A stretch of 64,000 nt of DNA, from positions 1,331,486 through 1,395,485 of the forward strand of contig NZ_HE997181.1 of assembly GCF_000312425.1 (NCBI RefSeq), written 5' to 3'. This document shows, piece after piece, positions 1 through 8,089 of the stretch. The notes beneath the pieces were generated by a model. It was not told the DNA's origin. It did not search any database and saw only the letters and a list, made by a program, of their open reading frames with translations. Source of the DNA: Reyranella massiliensis 521. Its GTDB lineage: Bacteria; Pseudomonadota; Alphaproteobacteria; Reyranellales; Reyranellaceae. Made by a program: the position numbers and the translations under genes. How positions within the stretch are numbered: position 1 is the stretch's first letter; each line of letters starts with the position of its first letter.

Positions 1-989
1 TTGTGCAGGAGCGAGCAGGGAAAGACAGCGGCGGCCCCGGCGGGTGGGCTGACGCGCACGCCGGCATACTCGGGAAACACGAGTTCGCCGCCCTCGAAAT
101 CGTCGTTGAGGTTCAACGAAACGGCAAAGGCGCGGTCGGCCGTGGTCGGTGCGCCATTGTCGCGATGGGCGCCGAAGAAGTGCTCGCCTTCGGCGCTGTA
201 CGACAGGACGACGTGGGCATCGAAGGTAAACTGCTGGTCGAAGGCGAAGACCTTGGTGAGTTCGGGACCGATGCGGTAGGCCAACCGGTCGGAAACGGCC
301 TTCTGCATCATCGGCTCGACGATCATATAGTCTTCGGTGCGCTTCAGCTCGGTCATGTTGACGGTGCCGTAGCGGCTGGAAACGCCCCCATCCTGGCGAT
401 CGCCCTTGTTCCACAGGCGGATGAGCTGGGTGCAGAAATCCGGCTCGAAGACACGCGGCAGGACCAGCACCGGCGCCATGGCGGTGTTGAGCCGCACGTC
501 CGAACCGGCGTTGGCGCGCACGGAATCGGCCAGGGTCCCGATGGCTTCGGTGGTTGCCGCGAGCACACGCGTGTCGAAGGTGCCGGCGACGCGCTGGTTG
601 GGATCGAGGACGATCGTACGCTGGCGTAGCCCCATGCCTTGGCCAAAGGAGACGGCGCCGCCCTGAGAAAGCAGGGCAGGCAGGAACTGGCCCTTTTGAT
701 CGAGCAGCAGCAGCGGGTTTTCCGGCTCGGCGCCGAACTTCTTCCAGGCGGCGGCCGCCGCCGGTGTCTGGCTGGCAGAGACCACGACCAGTCGTGACGC
801 CGCGGCCGTGCACGCAGCGCGTAGCGCCGCGAAGGGTTCCGCATCGATCAAGCCGAGATCGGCGACGGCCAGCAGGACTACAGGGTCGCCGGTGAAGGAC
901 CAGACGAACTTGCGCAGCTTGCCGTCGAGTCCGGGCAGCACGAAATCCGGAAGGCGATCACCGACTCGGAGCGACAGGGCGTTGGTCAT
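1..989 (-). CDS. Peroxiredoxin-like domain fused to 2OG-Fe(II) dioxygenase (prolyl 4-hydroxylase type), partial at its 3' end
   Basis: Reading leftward from the ATG at 987-989 gives 329 open residues that run off the left edge. The first ~150 residues look like an AhpC/TSA-type thioredoxin fold (GDRLPDFVLPGLDG near residue 10), but the place where the peroxidatic Cys normally sits reads AVADLGLIDAEPF, so no peroxidatic Cys is visible. Residues ~170-329 match a prolyl-4-hydroxylase-type 2OG-Fe(II) dioxygenase: HRD iron ligands at H275 and D277, LNLNDDFEGGEL, and the distal ligand in FPCSLLH at H329, the last complete codon. Such enzymes use 2-oxoglutarate and O2 to hydroxylate a substrate; the substrate here is unknown. 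The 2OG-binding Arg and the stop lie outside the window. The gene lies downstream of tRNA-Val on the same strand. Confidence 0.85.
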   Translation of the reverse strand, partial: MTNALSLRVGDRLPDFVLPGLDGKLRKFVWSFTGDPVVLLAVADLGLIDAEPFAALRAACTAAASRLVVVSASQTPAAAAAWKKFGAEPENPLLLLDQKGQFLPALLSQGGAVSFGQGMGLRQRTIVLDPNQRVAGTFDTRVLAATTEAIGTLADSVRANAGSDVRLNTAMAPVLVLPRVFEPDFCTQLIRLWNKGDRQDGGVSSRYGTVNMTELKRTEDYMIVEPMMQKAVSDRLAYRIGPELTKVFAFDQQFTFDAHVVLSYSAEGEHFFGAHRDNGAPTTADRAFAVSLNLNDDFEGGELVFPEYAGVRVSPPAGAAAVFPCSLLH

Positions 990-1017
990 GGATCGGTCGG
1001 CTGCAGAACCTGGAACT

Positions 1018-1047
1018 AGGGCCCCGAAGCCAGTGCCTCGGAGCCCT
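1018..1047 (-). terminator. Hairpin between tRNA-Val and the dioxygenase gene
   Basis: Two 10-base arms (1018-1027 and 1038-1047) pair with a single C-A mismatch around a 10-base loop, ten bases downstream of the encoded CCA end of the tRNA. There is no long T-run after it, so it may be a 3' processing or weak termination structure rather than a classical intrinsic terminator. Confidence 0.4.
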
Positions 1048-1056
1048 ATGAAACCA

Positions 1057-1131
1057 TGGTGGGCGCTGTAGGGATTGAACCTACGACCCCACCCGTGTGA
1101 AGGGTGTGCTCTCCCGCTGAGCTAAGCGCCC
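1057..1131 (-). tRNA. tRNA-Val (anticodon CAC)
   Basis: The reverse complement folds as a 75-base cloverleaf: 7-bp acceptor stem GGGCGCT/AGCGCCC, D stem GCTC/GAGC, anticodon stem CACCC/GGGTG around the loop TTCACAC (anticodon CAC, reads GUG), T stem GTAGG/CCTAC with loop TTCAATC, and an encoded CCA tail. Identity is Val from the anticodon. It lies between divergently placed gph and the dioxygenase gene. Confidence 0.96.
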
Positions 1132-1167
1132 GGGAAGGGGGGCGTATAGGGCCTGTTGACCGAATCG

Positions 1168-1869
1168 TCAACGGCTCCCTGCCGCGAGTCGGCCCAGTGC
1201 GGCGGGCAAGGCATCGAAGCGGTCGATGACGGCATCGGCGCCGAGTTCGCTGGCAGGGCGGGCCGTGTAGCCCCAGCTCACCAGCACCGCCGGCAGGCCT
1301 GCGCCGCGCGCGGCCTCGGCATCGTGGATCGAATCGCCGATCATCACGGCGCGTTTGGGATCGCAGCCCATACGCTCCAGCAGCATCAGGATGTGTCGCG
1401 GGTCGGGCTTGCGGACCGGGAAGCTGTCGGCGCCGGCTACGTCGCTGATCGGCGGCATCAGCTTCAGGTGCTCCAGGATCATGCGCGAGGGCTTCTCGAA
1501 CTTGTTGGTGCAGACACCCTGCTTCAGTCTCTGCCCGGCGAAGTGGGCCACGACTTCCGCGACGCCAGCAAACGCAGTCGTATTGCTGATCGGGTCGGCC
1601 TCGTAATAGCGCACGAACTCGCGCGTCACGGCGCTCAGCGCCGCATCGTCCAGCACCTTGCCGTACTTGGCGAAGGCCTTGCCCATGGTGACCTTGCTGC
1701 CCTGGCCCATGAATATCCGTACATCTTCCTCCGAAACCGGCGGCAGGCCGTGGTCGGCCAGGACGTGGCTGACGGCCAGTTCCATGTCCTTGGCGCTGTC
1801 GATCAGGGTGCCGTCGAGGTCGTAGAGGACGGTATCGAAACGGGCGGCGATGAGCTTGTCGGTATCCAT
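1168..1869 (-). CDS. gph: Phosphoglycolate phosphatase, HAD superfamily
   Basis: A 233-residue HAD-family phosphatase. The nucleophile motif is DLDGT at residues 17-21 (D17 nucleophile, D19 acid/base). Motif II lies in GVCTNKFEKPS, the motif III lysine in FPVRKPDPRH, and motif IV is MIGDSIHDAEAA near the C-terminus. Residues between motifs I and II form the helical cap typical of Gph, which removes phosphate from 2-phosphoglycolate formed by DNA repair or RubisCO oxygenation. I chose the ATG at 1867-1869 because GAGGAG lies just upstream; a longer reading in the same frame would run into the divergent glmU. The exact substrate cannot be told from other Gph-like HAD enzymes by sequence alone. 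Confidence 0.88.
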   Translation of the reverse strand: MDTDKLIAARFDTVLYDLDGTLIDSAKDMELAVSHVLADHGLPPVSEEDVRIFMGQGSKVTMGKAFAKYGKVLDDAALSAVTREFVRYYEADPISNTTAFAGVAEVVAHFAGQRLKQGVCTNKFEKPSRMILEHLKLMPPISDVAGADSFPVRKPDPRHILMLLERMGCDPKRAVMIGDSIHDAEAARGAGLPAVLVSWGYTARPASELGADAVIDRFDALPAALGRLAAGSR

Positions 1870-1929
1870 GCAGACTCCTCTAGCACATCCGCCTTGCCCG
1901 GCTGCCAGCCGCATGGCATCGGACGGGGC

Positions 1930-3288
1930 ATGAAATCGCCTATCGCTGTGGTCGTGTTGGCCGCCGGAGCCGGCACGCGCATGAAGTCGGCTCTGCCGAA
2001 GGTCCTGCATCCGCTGGCCAACCGGCCGATGCTGCGGCACGTGCTGGCCAATGTGATGGCTCTGAAGCCAGCACGCATTGTGGGGGTCGTTGCTCCTGGT
2101 GCCCGCGACGTGATGGCGGCCTTCGCGCCGCATGCGACCGTGGTGCAGAAGAAGCCGCTAGGCACCGGCGATGCGGCCAAAGCCGCCCTCGGTGCGCTGC
2201 GTGGCCATACCGGCCCCGTCCTCGTCGTGTTCGGCGATGCACCGCTCGTGACGTCGGCCTCGTTGAAACGGCTGCTGTCTGCCTGCGCCAAGGAGCGCGC
2301 GGCCGTGGGCGTGCTGGGCTTCGTCGCCGGCGATCCGTCGCCTTATGGCCGGCTGATCGTCCAACGCGGCATGCTGGAGAAGATCGTCGAGAGCAAGGAT
2401 GCGGACGAGATCGAGCGGACCGTCGATTTCTGCAATTCCGGCGTGATGTGCCTGGACGGGCGCCTGATCGCCGGCCTGCTGGCAGGCATCAAGAACAAGA
2501 ATGCGAAGCGCGAATTCTACCTCACGGACGCGGTCGCGCTGGCACGTGCCGCCAGCCACAAGGCCATCGCCGTCGAGGGGGAGGAAGCGGAGTTCCAGGG
2601 GATCAACTCGCGGGCCGAGCTGGCAGTCGCCGAGCGGGCCCTCCAGCAGCGCCTGCGCGCTGCGGCGATGATGGGTGGCGTGACGATGATCGATCCTGAC
2701 ACTGTCTGGTTATCGGCTGATACCAAGTTTGCAAACGACATCGTCATCGGCCCCAACGTGCGCTTCGGTCCGGGCGTCGAGATTGCGGCCGACGTCGAAA
2801 TCAAGGCTTTCTGCGACATCGAAGGGGCGCGCATCGGGCGCGGCGCCATCGTCGGGCCTTTCACGCGCATCCGGCCGGGCTCGGAGGTGGCCGAGGATGC
2901 TCACATCGGCAACTTCGTCGAGCTCAAGGCCACGCGCATGGGGCGCGGCGCCAAGGCCAACCACTTGGCCTATCTTGGCGATGCCGACATTGGCGCTGCG
3001 AGCAATATCGGGGCGGGAACCATCGCCGTGAACTACGATGGCTTCGGTAAATGGCGCACCGTCATAGCGGACGATGTTTTCATCGGCTCCAACAGTTCTC
3101 TTGTGGCGCCGGTCCGTATTGGCAAGGGGGCTAATGTGTCGGCTGGCAGCGTCGTGACCGAGGATGTTCCCGAGGGGGCGCTGGCCTTCGGGCGAGCCCG
3201 CCAAGTGACAAAGGAGGGGCGGGCGGCGCCGCTTCGTGCGAAACTCAAAGCTCGCGCGGCGGCGGCCAAGCGCGGCAAGAAGAAATAG
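1930..3288 (+). CDS. glmU: Bifunctional N-acetylglucosamine-1-phosphate uridyltransferase / glucosamine-1-phosphate acetyltransferase
   Basis: A 452-residue cytoplasmic enzyme making UDP-GlcNAc, precursor of peptidoglycan and lipid A. The N-terminal Rossmann-like pyrophosphorylase domain opens with LAAGAGTRMKS (residues 10-20) and K24. The C-terminal half is a left-handed beta-helix of hexapeptide repeats, including the acetyltransferase region GNFVELKATRMGRGAK, HLAYLGDADIG and NYDGFGK. Length matches the family (about 456). The start at 1930 places MKSPIAVVVLAAG at the normal N-terminus; the same frame is open further upstream but would cover the divergent gph promoter. The C-terminus is a Lys/Arg-rich tail. 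glmS follows after 27 bases, so the two consecutive steps of amino-sugar synthesis are probably co-transcribed. Confidence 0.97.
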   Translation: MKSPIAVVVLAAGAGTRMKSALPKVLHPLANRPMLRHVLANVMALKPARIVGVVAPGARDVMAAFAPHATVVQKKPLGTGDAAKAALGALRGHTGPVLVVFGDAPLVTSASLKRLLSACAKERAAVGVLGFVAGDPSPYGRLIVQRGMLEKIVESKDADEIERTVDFCNSGVMCLDGRLIAGLLAGIKNKNAKREFYLTDAVALARAASHKAIAVEGEEAEFQGINSRAELAVAERALQQRLRAAAMMGGVTMIDPDTVWLSADTKFANDIVIGPNVRFGPGVEIAADVEIKAFCDIEGARIGRGAIVGPFTRIRPGSEVAEDAHIGNFVELKATRMGRGAKANHLAYLGDADIGAASNIGAGTIAVNYDGFGKWRTVIADDVFIGSNSSLVAPVRIGKGANVSAGSVVTEDVPEGALAFGRARQVTKEGRAAPLRAKLKARAAAAKRGKKK

Positions 3289-3315
3289 CCACTCCTCAGC
3301 CCGGACCCCCTTCCC

Positions 3316-5139
3316 ATGTGCGGCATCATCGGCATTATCGGCAAAGCGCCCGTCACGCCTCTGCTCGTCGACGCGCTCAAGCGGCTCGAATATCGCGGCT
3401 ACGATTCGTCGGGTGTCGCCACCCTGGTGAACGGCCACATCGACCGTCGTCGGGCGGAGGGCAAGCTGGTCAACCTCGAAGCCCGGCTGGCGTCAGAACC
3501 GCTGCCCGGGACCATCGGCATCGGCCACACGCGCTGGGCGACGCATGGCAAGCCGTCGGAGCGCAATGCCCATCCCATCGCCACCGATCGGGTCGCCGTT
3601 GTCCATAACGGCATCATCGAGAACTTTCAGGAGCTGAAGGGCGAGCTTGTCGCCGAGGGCCGGCACTTCGACAGCGACACCGACACCGAGGTCGTCGCCC
3701 AGCTCATCACCTCCTATCTCGAAAAGCAGATGTCGCCGGAGCAGGCGATGGGCAAGGCGATGGAGCGTCTGCGCGGCGCCTTTGCGCTCGCCATCCTGTT
3801 CAGCGGCCGGCACGACATCCTGATGGGCGCCCGCCGCGGCAGCTCGCTGGCGGTGGGCTACGGTGACGGCGAGATGTATGTCGGCACCGATGCGCTGGCG
3901 CTGGCGCCGTTCACGCGGCAGGTGAGCTACCTCGAGGACGACGACTGGGTCGTGCTGCGCGCCGATGGCTGCACCGTCTATCAGGGTGGCTTCGAAGTGA
4001 AGCGCGAGGTCCGCCAGAGCGGAATCTCCGGAGCGATGATCGGCAAGGGCAACCATCGCCACTTCATGCTGAAGGAGATCCACGAACAGCCTGCGGTCAT
4101 TGGCGACACCCTGCAGACCTATCTCGATCCGGCCACGCGCTCCGTCACCCTGCCGGTGCTGCCGTTCGACTGGAACAAAGTGAGCCGCATCACCATGACG
4201 GCCTGCGGCACGGCCTACTATGCCTGCATGGTCGCAAAATACTGGTTCGAGGGTCTGGCCCGGCTGTCGGTCGAGGTCGAGGTCGCGTCGGAACTGCGCT
4301 ACCGCGAGCCGCCGCTGCCCGAGGGCGGGGTCTGCATCGCCGTTTCCCAGTCGGGCGAGACGGTCGATACCCTGGCCGCCATCCGCTACGCCAAGGCGAA
4401 CAAGCAGACGATCCTTTCCGTGGTGAACGTGCCGGAAAGCGCCATTGCCCGCGAATCGCATCTGGTGCTGCCGACGCTCGCCGGACCGGAGATCAGCGTC
4501 GCCTCGACCAAGGCCACGACGACGCAGCTCACGGTGCTGCTCTGTCTGGCGATTGCCGCCGGCCGGGCCAGGGGGACGCTCTCTCCCGAGGCCGAAGCGC
4601 GGCTGGCGCTGGCGCTGATCGAGCTGCCGGCACACGTCAATCAGGCTTTGAACATGGAGGAAGAGTACCGGCGCGTCGCCGAGACGGTGCTCGCCGAGGC
4701 GCGCGACGTGCTCTACCTCGGCCGCGGCTCGTCCTTCCCGATCGCGCTGGAGGGGGCGCTGAAGCTGAAGGAGATTTCCTACATCCACGCCGAGGGCTAC
4801 GCGGCCGGCGAGATGAAGCACGGCCCGATTGCGTTGATCGACGAGACCGTGCCGGTGGTCGTGGTGGCGCCTACGGACGCGATCTTCGACAAGACCGCGT
4901 CGAACTTCGAGCAGGCCAAGGCGCGGGGCGGCAAGCTGGTCCTGTTGAGCGATGCTGCAGGCGTGGGGCGCCTCGGCAACCAAGCCGTAGTTTCCCTGAC
5001 CCTGCCGACGGTCGACCCCGTGGTGGCGCCGATCCTCTACACGGTTCCGGTGCAGTTGCTGGCGTATTACACGGCCGTTGCCAAGGGCACCGACGTCGAC
5101 CAGCCGCGCAATCTCGCCAAGAGCGTCACGGTCGAATGA
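3316..5139 (+). CDS. glmS: Glutamine--fructose-6-phosphate aminotransferase (isomerizing)
   Basis: A 607-residue enzyme converting fructose-6-phosphate and glutamine into glucosamine-6-phosphate, the first committed step to UDP-GlcNAc. It begins MCGIIGIIG, so Cys2 becomes the N-terminal nucleophile of the type II glutamine amidotransferase domain after Met removal. RWATHGKPSERNAHP and HNGIIENF are the glutaminase substrate-binding loops. Two SIS sugar-isomerase domains follow (TACGTAYYA, SQSGETVDT, STKATTTQL, GRGSSFPIALEGALKLKE), and it ends with the family signature PRNLAKSVTVE. It lies 27 bases after glmU and is followed by a strong hairpin. Confidence 0.98.
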   Translation: MCGIIGIIGKAPVTPLLVDALKRLEYRGYDSSGVATLVNGHIDRRRAEGKLVNLEARLASEPLPGTIGIGHTRWATHGKPSERNAHPIATDRVAVVHNGIIENFQELKGELVAEGRHFDSDTDTEVVAQLITSYLEKQMSPEQAMGKAMERLRGAFALAILFSGRHDILMGARRGSSLAVGYGDGEMYVGTDALALAPFTRQVSYLEDDDWVVLRADGCTVYQGGFEVKREVRQSGISGAMIGKGNHRHFMLKEIHEQPAVIGDTLQTYLDPATRSVTLPVLPFDWNKVSRITMTACGTAYYACMVAKYWFEGLARLSVEVEVASELRYREPPLPEGGVCIAVSQSGETVDTLAAIRYAKANKQTILSVVNVPESAIARESHLVLPTLAGPEISVASTKATTTQLTVLLCLAIAAGRARGTLSPEAEARLALALIELPAHVNQALNMEEEYRRVAETVLAEARDVLYLGRGSSFPIALEGALKLKEISYIHAEGYAAGEMKHGPIALIDETVPVVVVAPTDAIFDKTASNFEQAKARGGKLVLLSDAAGVGRLGNQAVVSLTLPTVDPVVAPILYTVPVQLLAYYTAVAKGTDVDQPRNLAKSVTVE

Positions 5140-5143
5140 CTCT

Positions 5144-5170
5144 CCGTCTTCCCGCGATGCGGGAAGACGG
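5144..5170. terminator. Perfect 12-bp inverted repeat between convergent glmS and EF-hand gene
   Basis: Arms at 5144-5155 and 5159-5170 are perfectly complementary around the 3-base loop GAT, five bases after the glmS stop and before the stop of the converging EF-hand gene. There is no T-run, so it may work as a bidirectional transcription barrier, or it may be a member of a dispersed palindrome family (compare 10023-10047). Confidence 0.55.
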
Positions 5171-5187
5171 CGGTAGATCGGAAAAAG

Positions 5188-6315
5188 TTAGCGCGTGCCT
5201 TGCGGCAAGCCAGGCGCAAGGCCCGGCGCAGGAGCGGGCGCCGGAGCAGGCTGCCCACCACGCGGTTGGGCCGGGCGTGGCTGTGCAGGCTGGGCCGGCT
5301 GCAGCGTCTGGATGAGCGCCCGGACCTTGGCCGCTTCACCTTCCTGCGCCTTCTTGAATTCGTCTTCGCTCAGGAAGCGATCCTTGTTGCTGTCGATCTC
5401 CAGGAACTGCTTCAGCGCGTAAGCGGTGAGCTCGACGCGGTCAAGCTGGCCATCCTTGTTGGTGTCGATCTCGGCGAACTTGCGCAGCGCGATCTGCTTG
5501 CGCAGATCGAAGGGCAGGAGATTCTTGGCCTGCGGGCCATCGGCCGGGCCGGCCATCACCAGGTATTCCTGCTGGTTGACCTTGCCGTCGTTGTTCTTGT
5601 CGAGCTGGTCGGCCGAACGCATCTGCATATCGATGAACTCGTTCAAGGTCATCAGACCCTGGCGGCGGCGCGCTTCGGCCTGTTGGCGCTCCTGGGCCTC
5701 GCGCTGCAAGGAGCGCTGGACGATCAGGCGGACTTCCGGCTCGGTGACCTTGTTGTCGCGGTCGGTATCGTAGTTGTTGAACTCCGAGTGAACCAGCGCC
5801 TCGGCTTCGCCACGCTCGACGAAACCATCGCGGTTGGTGTCGAGGTTCTGGAATTCGGCCCGTGCCCGTGTCTTACGCTCCTCGAGCGGCGGCAGATTCG
5901 GCACATCGGGGGTCATCGGCGGTTCGGTGACCTTCAGGAACTCTTCGAGCGACAGCTTGTTGTCCTTGTTAGCGTCGAGCTGCTCGAACGACTTCATGCG
6001 GTACTTCAGGAAGTCCGCACGTGTGACCTCGCCCTTCTTGTTGACGTCGATATCGACGAACCACTGCGGCAGGGGAATCGCGGGCGGAGTCGCACCGGCC
6101 TGCCCCGGTGCTGCAGGAGCGGTAGCTGCGGGCGCGCCGGCTGCGGGAGGCGTGGCGCCTGCTGCCGGAGGAGTCGCGGGAGCGGCCGCCGGCGGCTTGT
6201 TCGCGGGCCAGCCTTGAGTAGGCGGCGTCTGCGGCGGTGTCTGCTGGGCGACTGCGGGAGCGGTGAGGCAGGTAGCAGTGAGAAGGAAAAGCGACGGACG
6301 AAAAAGACGATGCAT
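5188..6315 (-). CDS. Exported multi-EF-hand protein
   Basis: A 375-residue protein with a Sec signal peptide (residues 1-23, cleavage after AVA), a Pro/Ala-rich low-complexity linker (about 24-83), and a run of EF-hand calcium loops. Loops at about 114-125, 159-170, 183-194, 239-250, 284-295 and 308-319 have the canonical D-x-[DN]-x-D pattern (DTNRDGFVERGE, DKNNDGKVNQQE, DTNKDGQLDRVE). An earlier one at 90-101 (DVNKKGEVTRAD) is degenerate. The C-terminal ~40 residues are again Pro/Ala/Gly-rich. The likely role is periplasmic or secreted Ca2+ binding or buffering; no enzymatic domain is visible. It converges on glmS. A smaller EF-hand protein lies at 14202-14630. Confidence 0.85.
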   Translation of the reverse strand: MHRLFRPSLFLLTATCLTAPAVAQQTPPQTPPTQGWPANKPPAAAPATPPAAGATPPAAGAPAATAPAAPGQAGATPPAIPLPQWFVDIDVNKKGEVTRADFLKYRMKSFEQLDANKDNKLSLEEFLKVTEPPMTPDVPNLPPLEERKTRARAEFQNLDTNRDGFVERGEAEALVHSEFNNYDTDRDNKVTEPEVRLIVQRSLQREAQERQQAEARRRQGLMTLNEFIDMQMRSADQLDKNNDGKVNQQEYLVMAGPADGPQAKNLLPFDLRKQIALRKFAEIDTNKDGQLDRVELTAYALKQFLEIDSNKDRFLSEDEFKKAQEGEAAKVRALIQTLQPAQPAQPRPAQPRGGQPAPAPAPAPGLAPGLPQGTR

Positions 6316-6576
6316 CGGCGGTAGACCCGCTTTGGGAGGGGAGGTTTCGTATCGGTTGCAATGCGTTCGCTGTCAATGTCCGCAGAGCGGCGACATCCTG
6401 CGGCGCAATCACGCCGAAAGCATGGCGCCGCGCCATTTGAGTTGCGTCCCACATTGGGATACGCCATCGTGAAGTATTGAGATGACTCCGAAGAAGGGTC
6501 GCAAGTACTTGGGAGGCAAGGGTTATTTCGACATGTTGGCATGCGATTTGTGCCGACAGTCGAAACCGGCACAATT

Positions 6577-7365
6577 ATGGCAGCACCGTCCTCATCTCGC
6601 GGCTCGGCGCTTTTGAGCGTCCGTGACGTTTCCGTCCGCTTCGGGGGAATCGTGGCCCTCGACGGCGTCAGTTTCGACGTCTTTCCCGGCCAGATCGCCG
6701 GTCTGATCGGTCCCAACGGGGCTGGGAAGACGACGCTCTTCAACTGCCTCAGTCGCCTCTACACGCCGCACAGTGGCGATGTCCGGTTCGAAGGCCAGTC
6801 GATCCTGAAGCGTCCGCGCCACGACATCCCTCATATCGGCATCGGCCGTACGTTCCAGAACGTGGCGCTGTTCGACAGGATGTCCGTTCTCGACAACGTG
6901 AAGGTCGGTTGCCACTCCGTCAGCTCAACCTCCTTCTTCGAGAACGCGCTGCGCCTGCCCAAGGTCAAGGGCGAGGAGGAGCGCATCACCAAACGGGCCA
7001 TGGAACTGATCGAGTTCATGGACCTCCTGCCTTTTACAATGGCGATGGCTGGGCCGCTGCCGTTCCCGATCCGCAAGCGCGTCGAACTGGCGCGCGCGCT
7101 GGCTTCCAGCCCCAAGCTGCTGCTGCTGGACGAGCCGGCCGCCGGGCTGAACCACGATGAGATCGAGGTCTTGAAGGGGCAGATCAAGCGGGTGCGCGAA
7201 ACCCAGCACGTCACCGTGCTGCTGGTCGAGCATCACATGAGCCTCGTCATGTCGGTGTCCGACAAGGTGGTTGCCATCGACTTCGGCAAGAAGATCGCCG
7301 ACGGCACGCCGGCGGAGGTGCAGCGCGATCCTGAAGTGATCCGCGCCTATCTGGGGACTGCGTAA
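6577..7365 (+). CDS. livG: Branched-chain amino acid-type ABC transporter ATP-binding protein LivG
   Basis: A 262-residue nucleotide-binding subunit of a HAAT-family importer. Walker A is GPNGAGKTT (about residues 45-53), the Q-loop region is IGRTFQNVALF, and Walker B is LLLLDEPAAGLNHDE followed by LLVEHHMSLVM. The ABC signature normally read as L-[PS]-[YF]-G-x-[QR] is here LPFPIRKRVELARAL, with Pro in place of the expected Gly. The ATG at 6577 gives the usual N-terminus; an in-frame ATG at 6541 would add 12 residues, and neither has a strong ribosome site. livF starts on the base after the stop codon. The 261 bases upstream hold the operon promoter region; I recognise no motif there. Confidence 0.93.
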   Translation: MAAPSSSRGSALLSVRDVSVRFGGIVALDGVSFDVFPGQIAGLIGPNGAGKTTLFNCLSRLYTPHSGDVRFEGQSILKRPRHDIPHIGIGRTFQNVALFDRMSVLDNVKVGCHSVSSTSFFENALRLPKVKGEEERITKRAMELIEFMDLLPFTMAMAGPLPFPIRKRVELARALASSPKLLLLDEPAAGLNHDEIEVLKGQIKRVRETQHVTVLLVEHHMSLVMSVSDKVVAIDFGKKIADGTPAEVQRDPEVIRAYLGTA

Positions 7366-8079
7366 ATGGCGGCACTGCTCGAAGTCAGTGGGCTGAAAGC
7401 CTTCTACGGCCAGACCCAGTCTCTCTACGATGTCGGGTTCGACATCCCGACTGGCGGCATCACCACTCTGCTGGGGGCCAACGGCGCCGGCAAGACGACG
7501 ACGCTCCGCGCCATCTGCAACATGGTACGCACCGACGGCACCATCCGCTTCGATGGCAAGAATATCCGCGGTATGGCCACCGAAGAAATCGTGCGGCAGC
7601 GGATCGCCCACGTGCCCGAGGGCCGCGGCACCTTCACGACGCTCACTGTCGACGAGAATCTCCGGATCGCCGCCTATACGCGGCGCGACAAGCAGGCCGT
7701 CAAGGACGAGCTCGAGCGGGTCTTTGCCTATTTCCCCCGTCTCAAGGAGCGCATCCAGCAACAGGCCGGAACGCTCTCGGGCGGCGAGCAGCAAATGCTG
7801 GCGATTGCCCGCGCGCTGATGCTGAAGCCCCGCCTGATGCTGCTTGATGAACCGTCGTTCGGTCTGGCGCCGCTGATCGTGCAGGAGATCTTTCGCATCC
7901 TGCGGCGCATCAACGAGGAGGAGAAGGTGAGCATCTTGCTGGTCGAGCAGAATGCTGCCTTGGCGCTCGATCTGGCTACCCACGCCTACGTTCTCGAAAC
8001 CGGCAAGGTCGTGATGTCCGGTCCATCCGACGTCGTGAAGAACGACGAGAACGTCCGCAAGTCCTATCTCGGCTACTGA
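7366..8079 (+). CDS. livF: Branched-chain amino acid-type ABC transporter ATP-binding protein LivF
   Basis: A 237-residue second ATPase of the importer. Walker A is GANGAGKTT (residues 37-45), the Q-loop region is IAHVPEGRGTFTTLTVDEN, the signature is canonical LSGGEQQMLAIARAL, Walker B is LMLLDEPSFGLAP, and the H-loop region is LLVEQNAALAL. The VPEGRG/LTVDENL arrangement is characteristic of LivF as opposed to LivG. It is fused head-to-tail to livG with no spacer and followed by livH after 10 bases, so one transcript is almost certain. The partner LivG has an altered signature motif, which may make the ATPase pair asymmetric. Confidence 0.95.
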   Translation: MAALLEVSGLKAFYGQTQSLYDVGFDIPTGGITTLLGANGAGKTTTLRAICNMVRTDGTIRFDGKNIRGMATEEIVRQRIAHVPEGRGTFTTLTVDENLRIAAYTRRDKQAVKDELERVFAYFPRLKERIQQQAGTLSGGEQQMLAIARALMLKPRLMLLDEPSFGLAPLIVQEIFRILRRINEEEKVSILLVEQNAALALDLATHAYVLETGKVVMSGPSDVVKNDENVRKSYLGY

Positions 8080-8089
8080 GGCACAGACC

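Noticed and set aside
1156-1929. Extended glmU reading starting at 1156
   Set aside because: The frame is open, but it is antisense to gph, which has all four HAD motifs. The conserved GlmU N-terminus begins at 1930.
3493-4983. A 496-codon minus-strand frame opposite glmS
   Set aside because: glmS is unambiguous on the plus strand; the antisense translation is Arg/His/Gln-rich shadow sequence.
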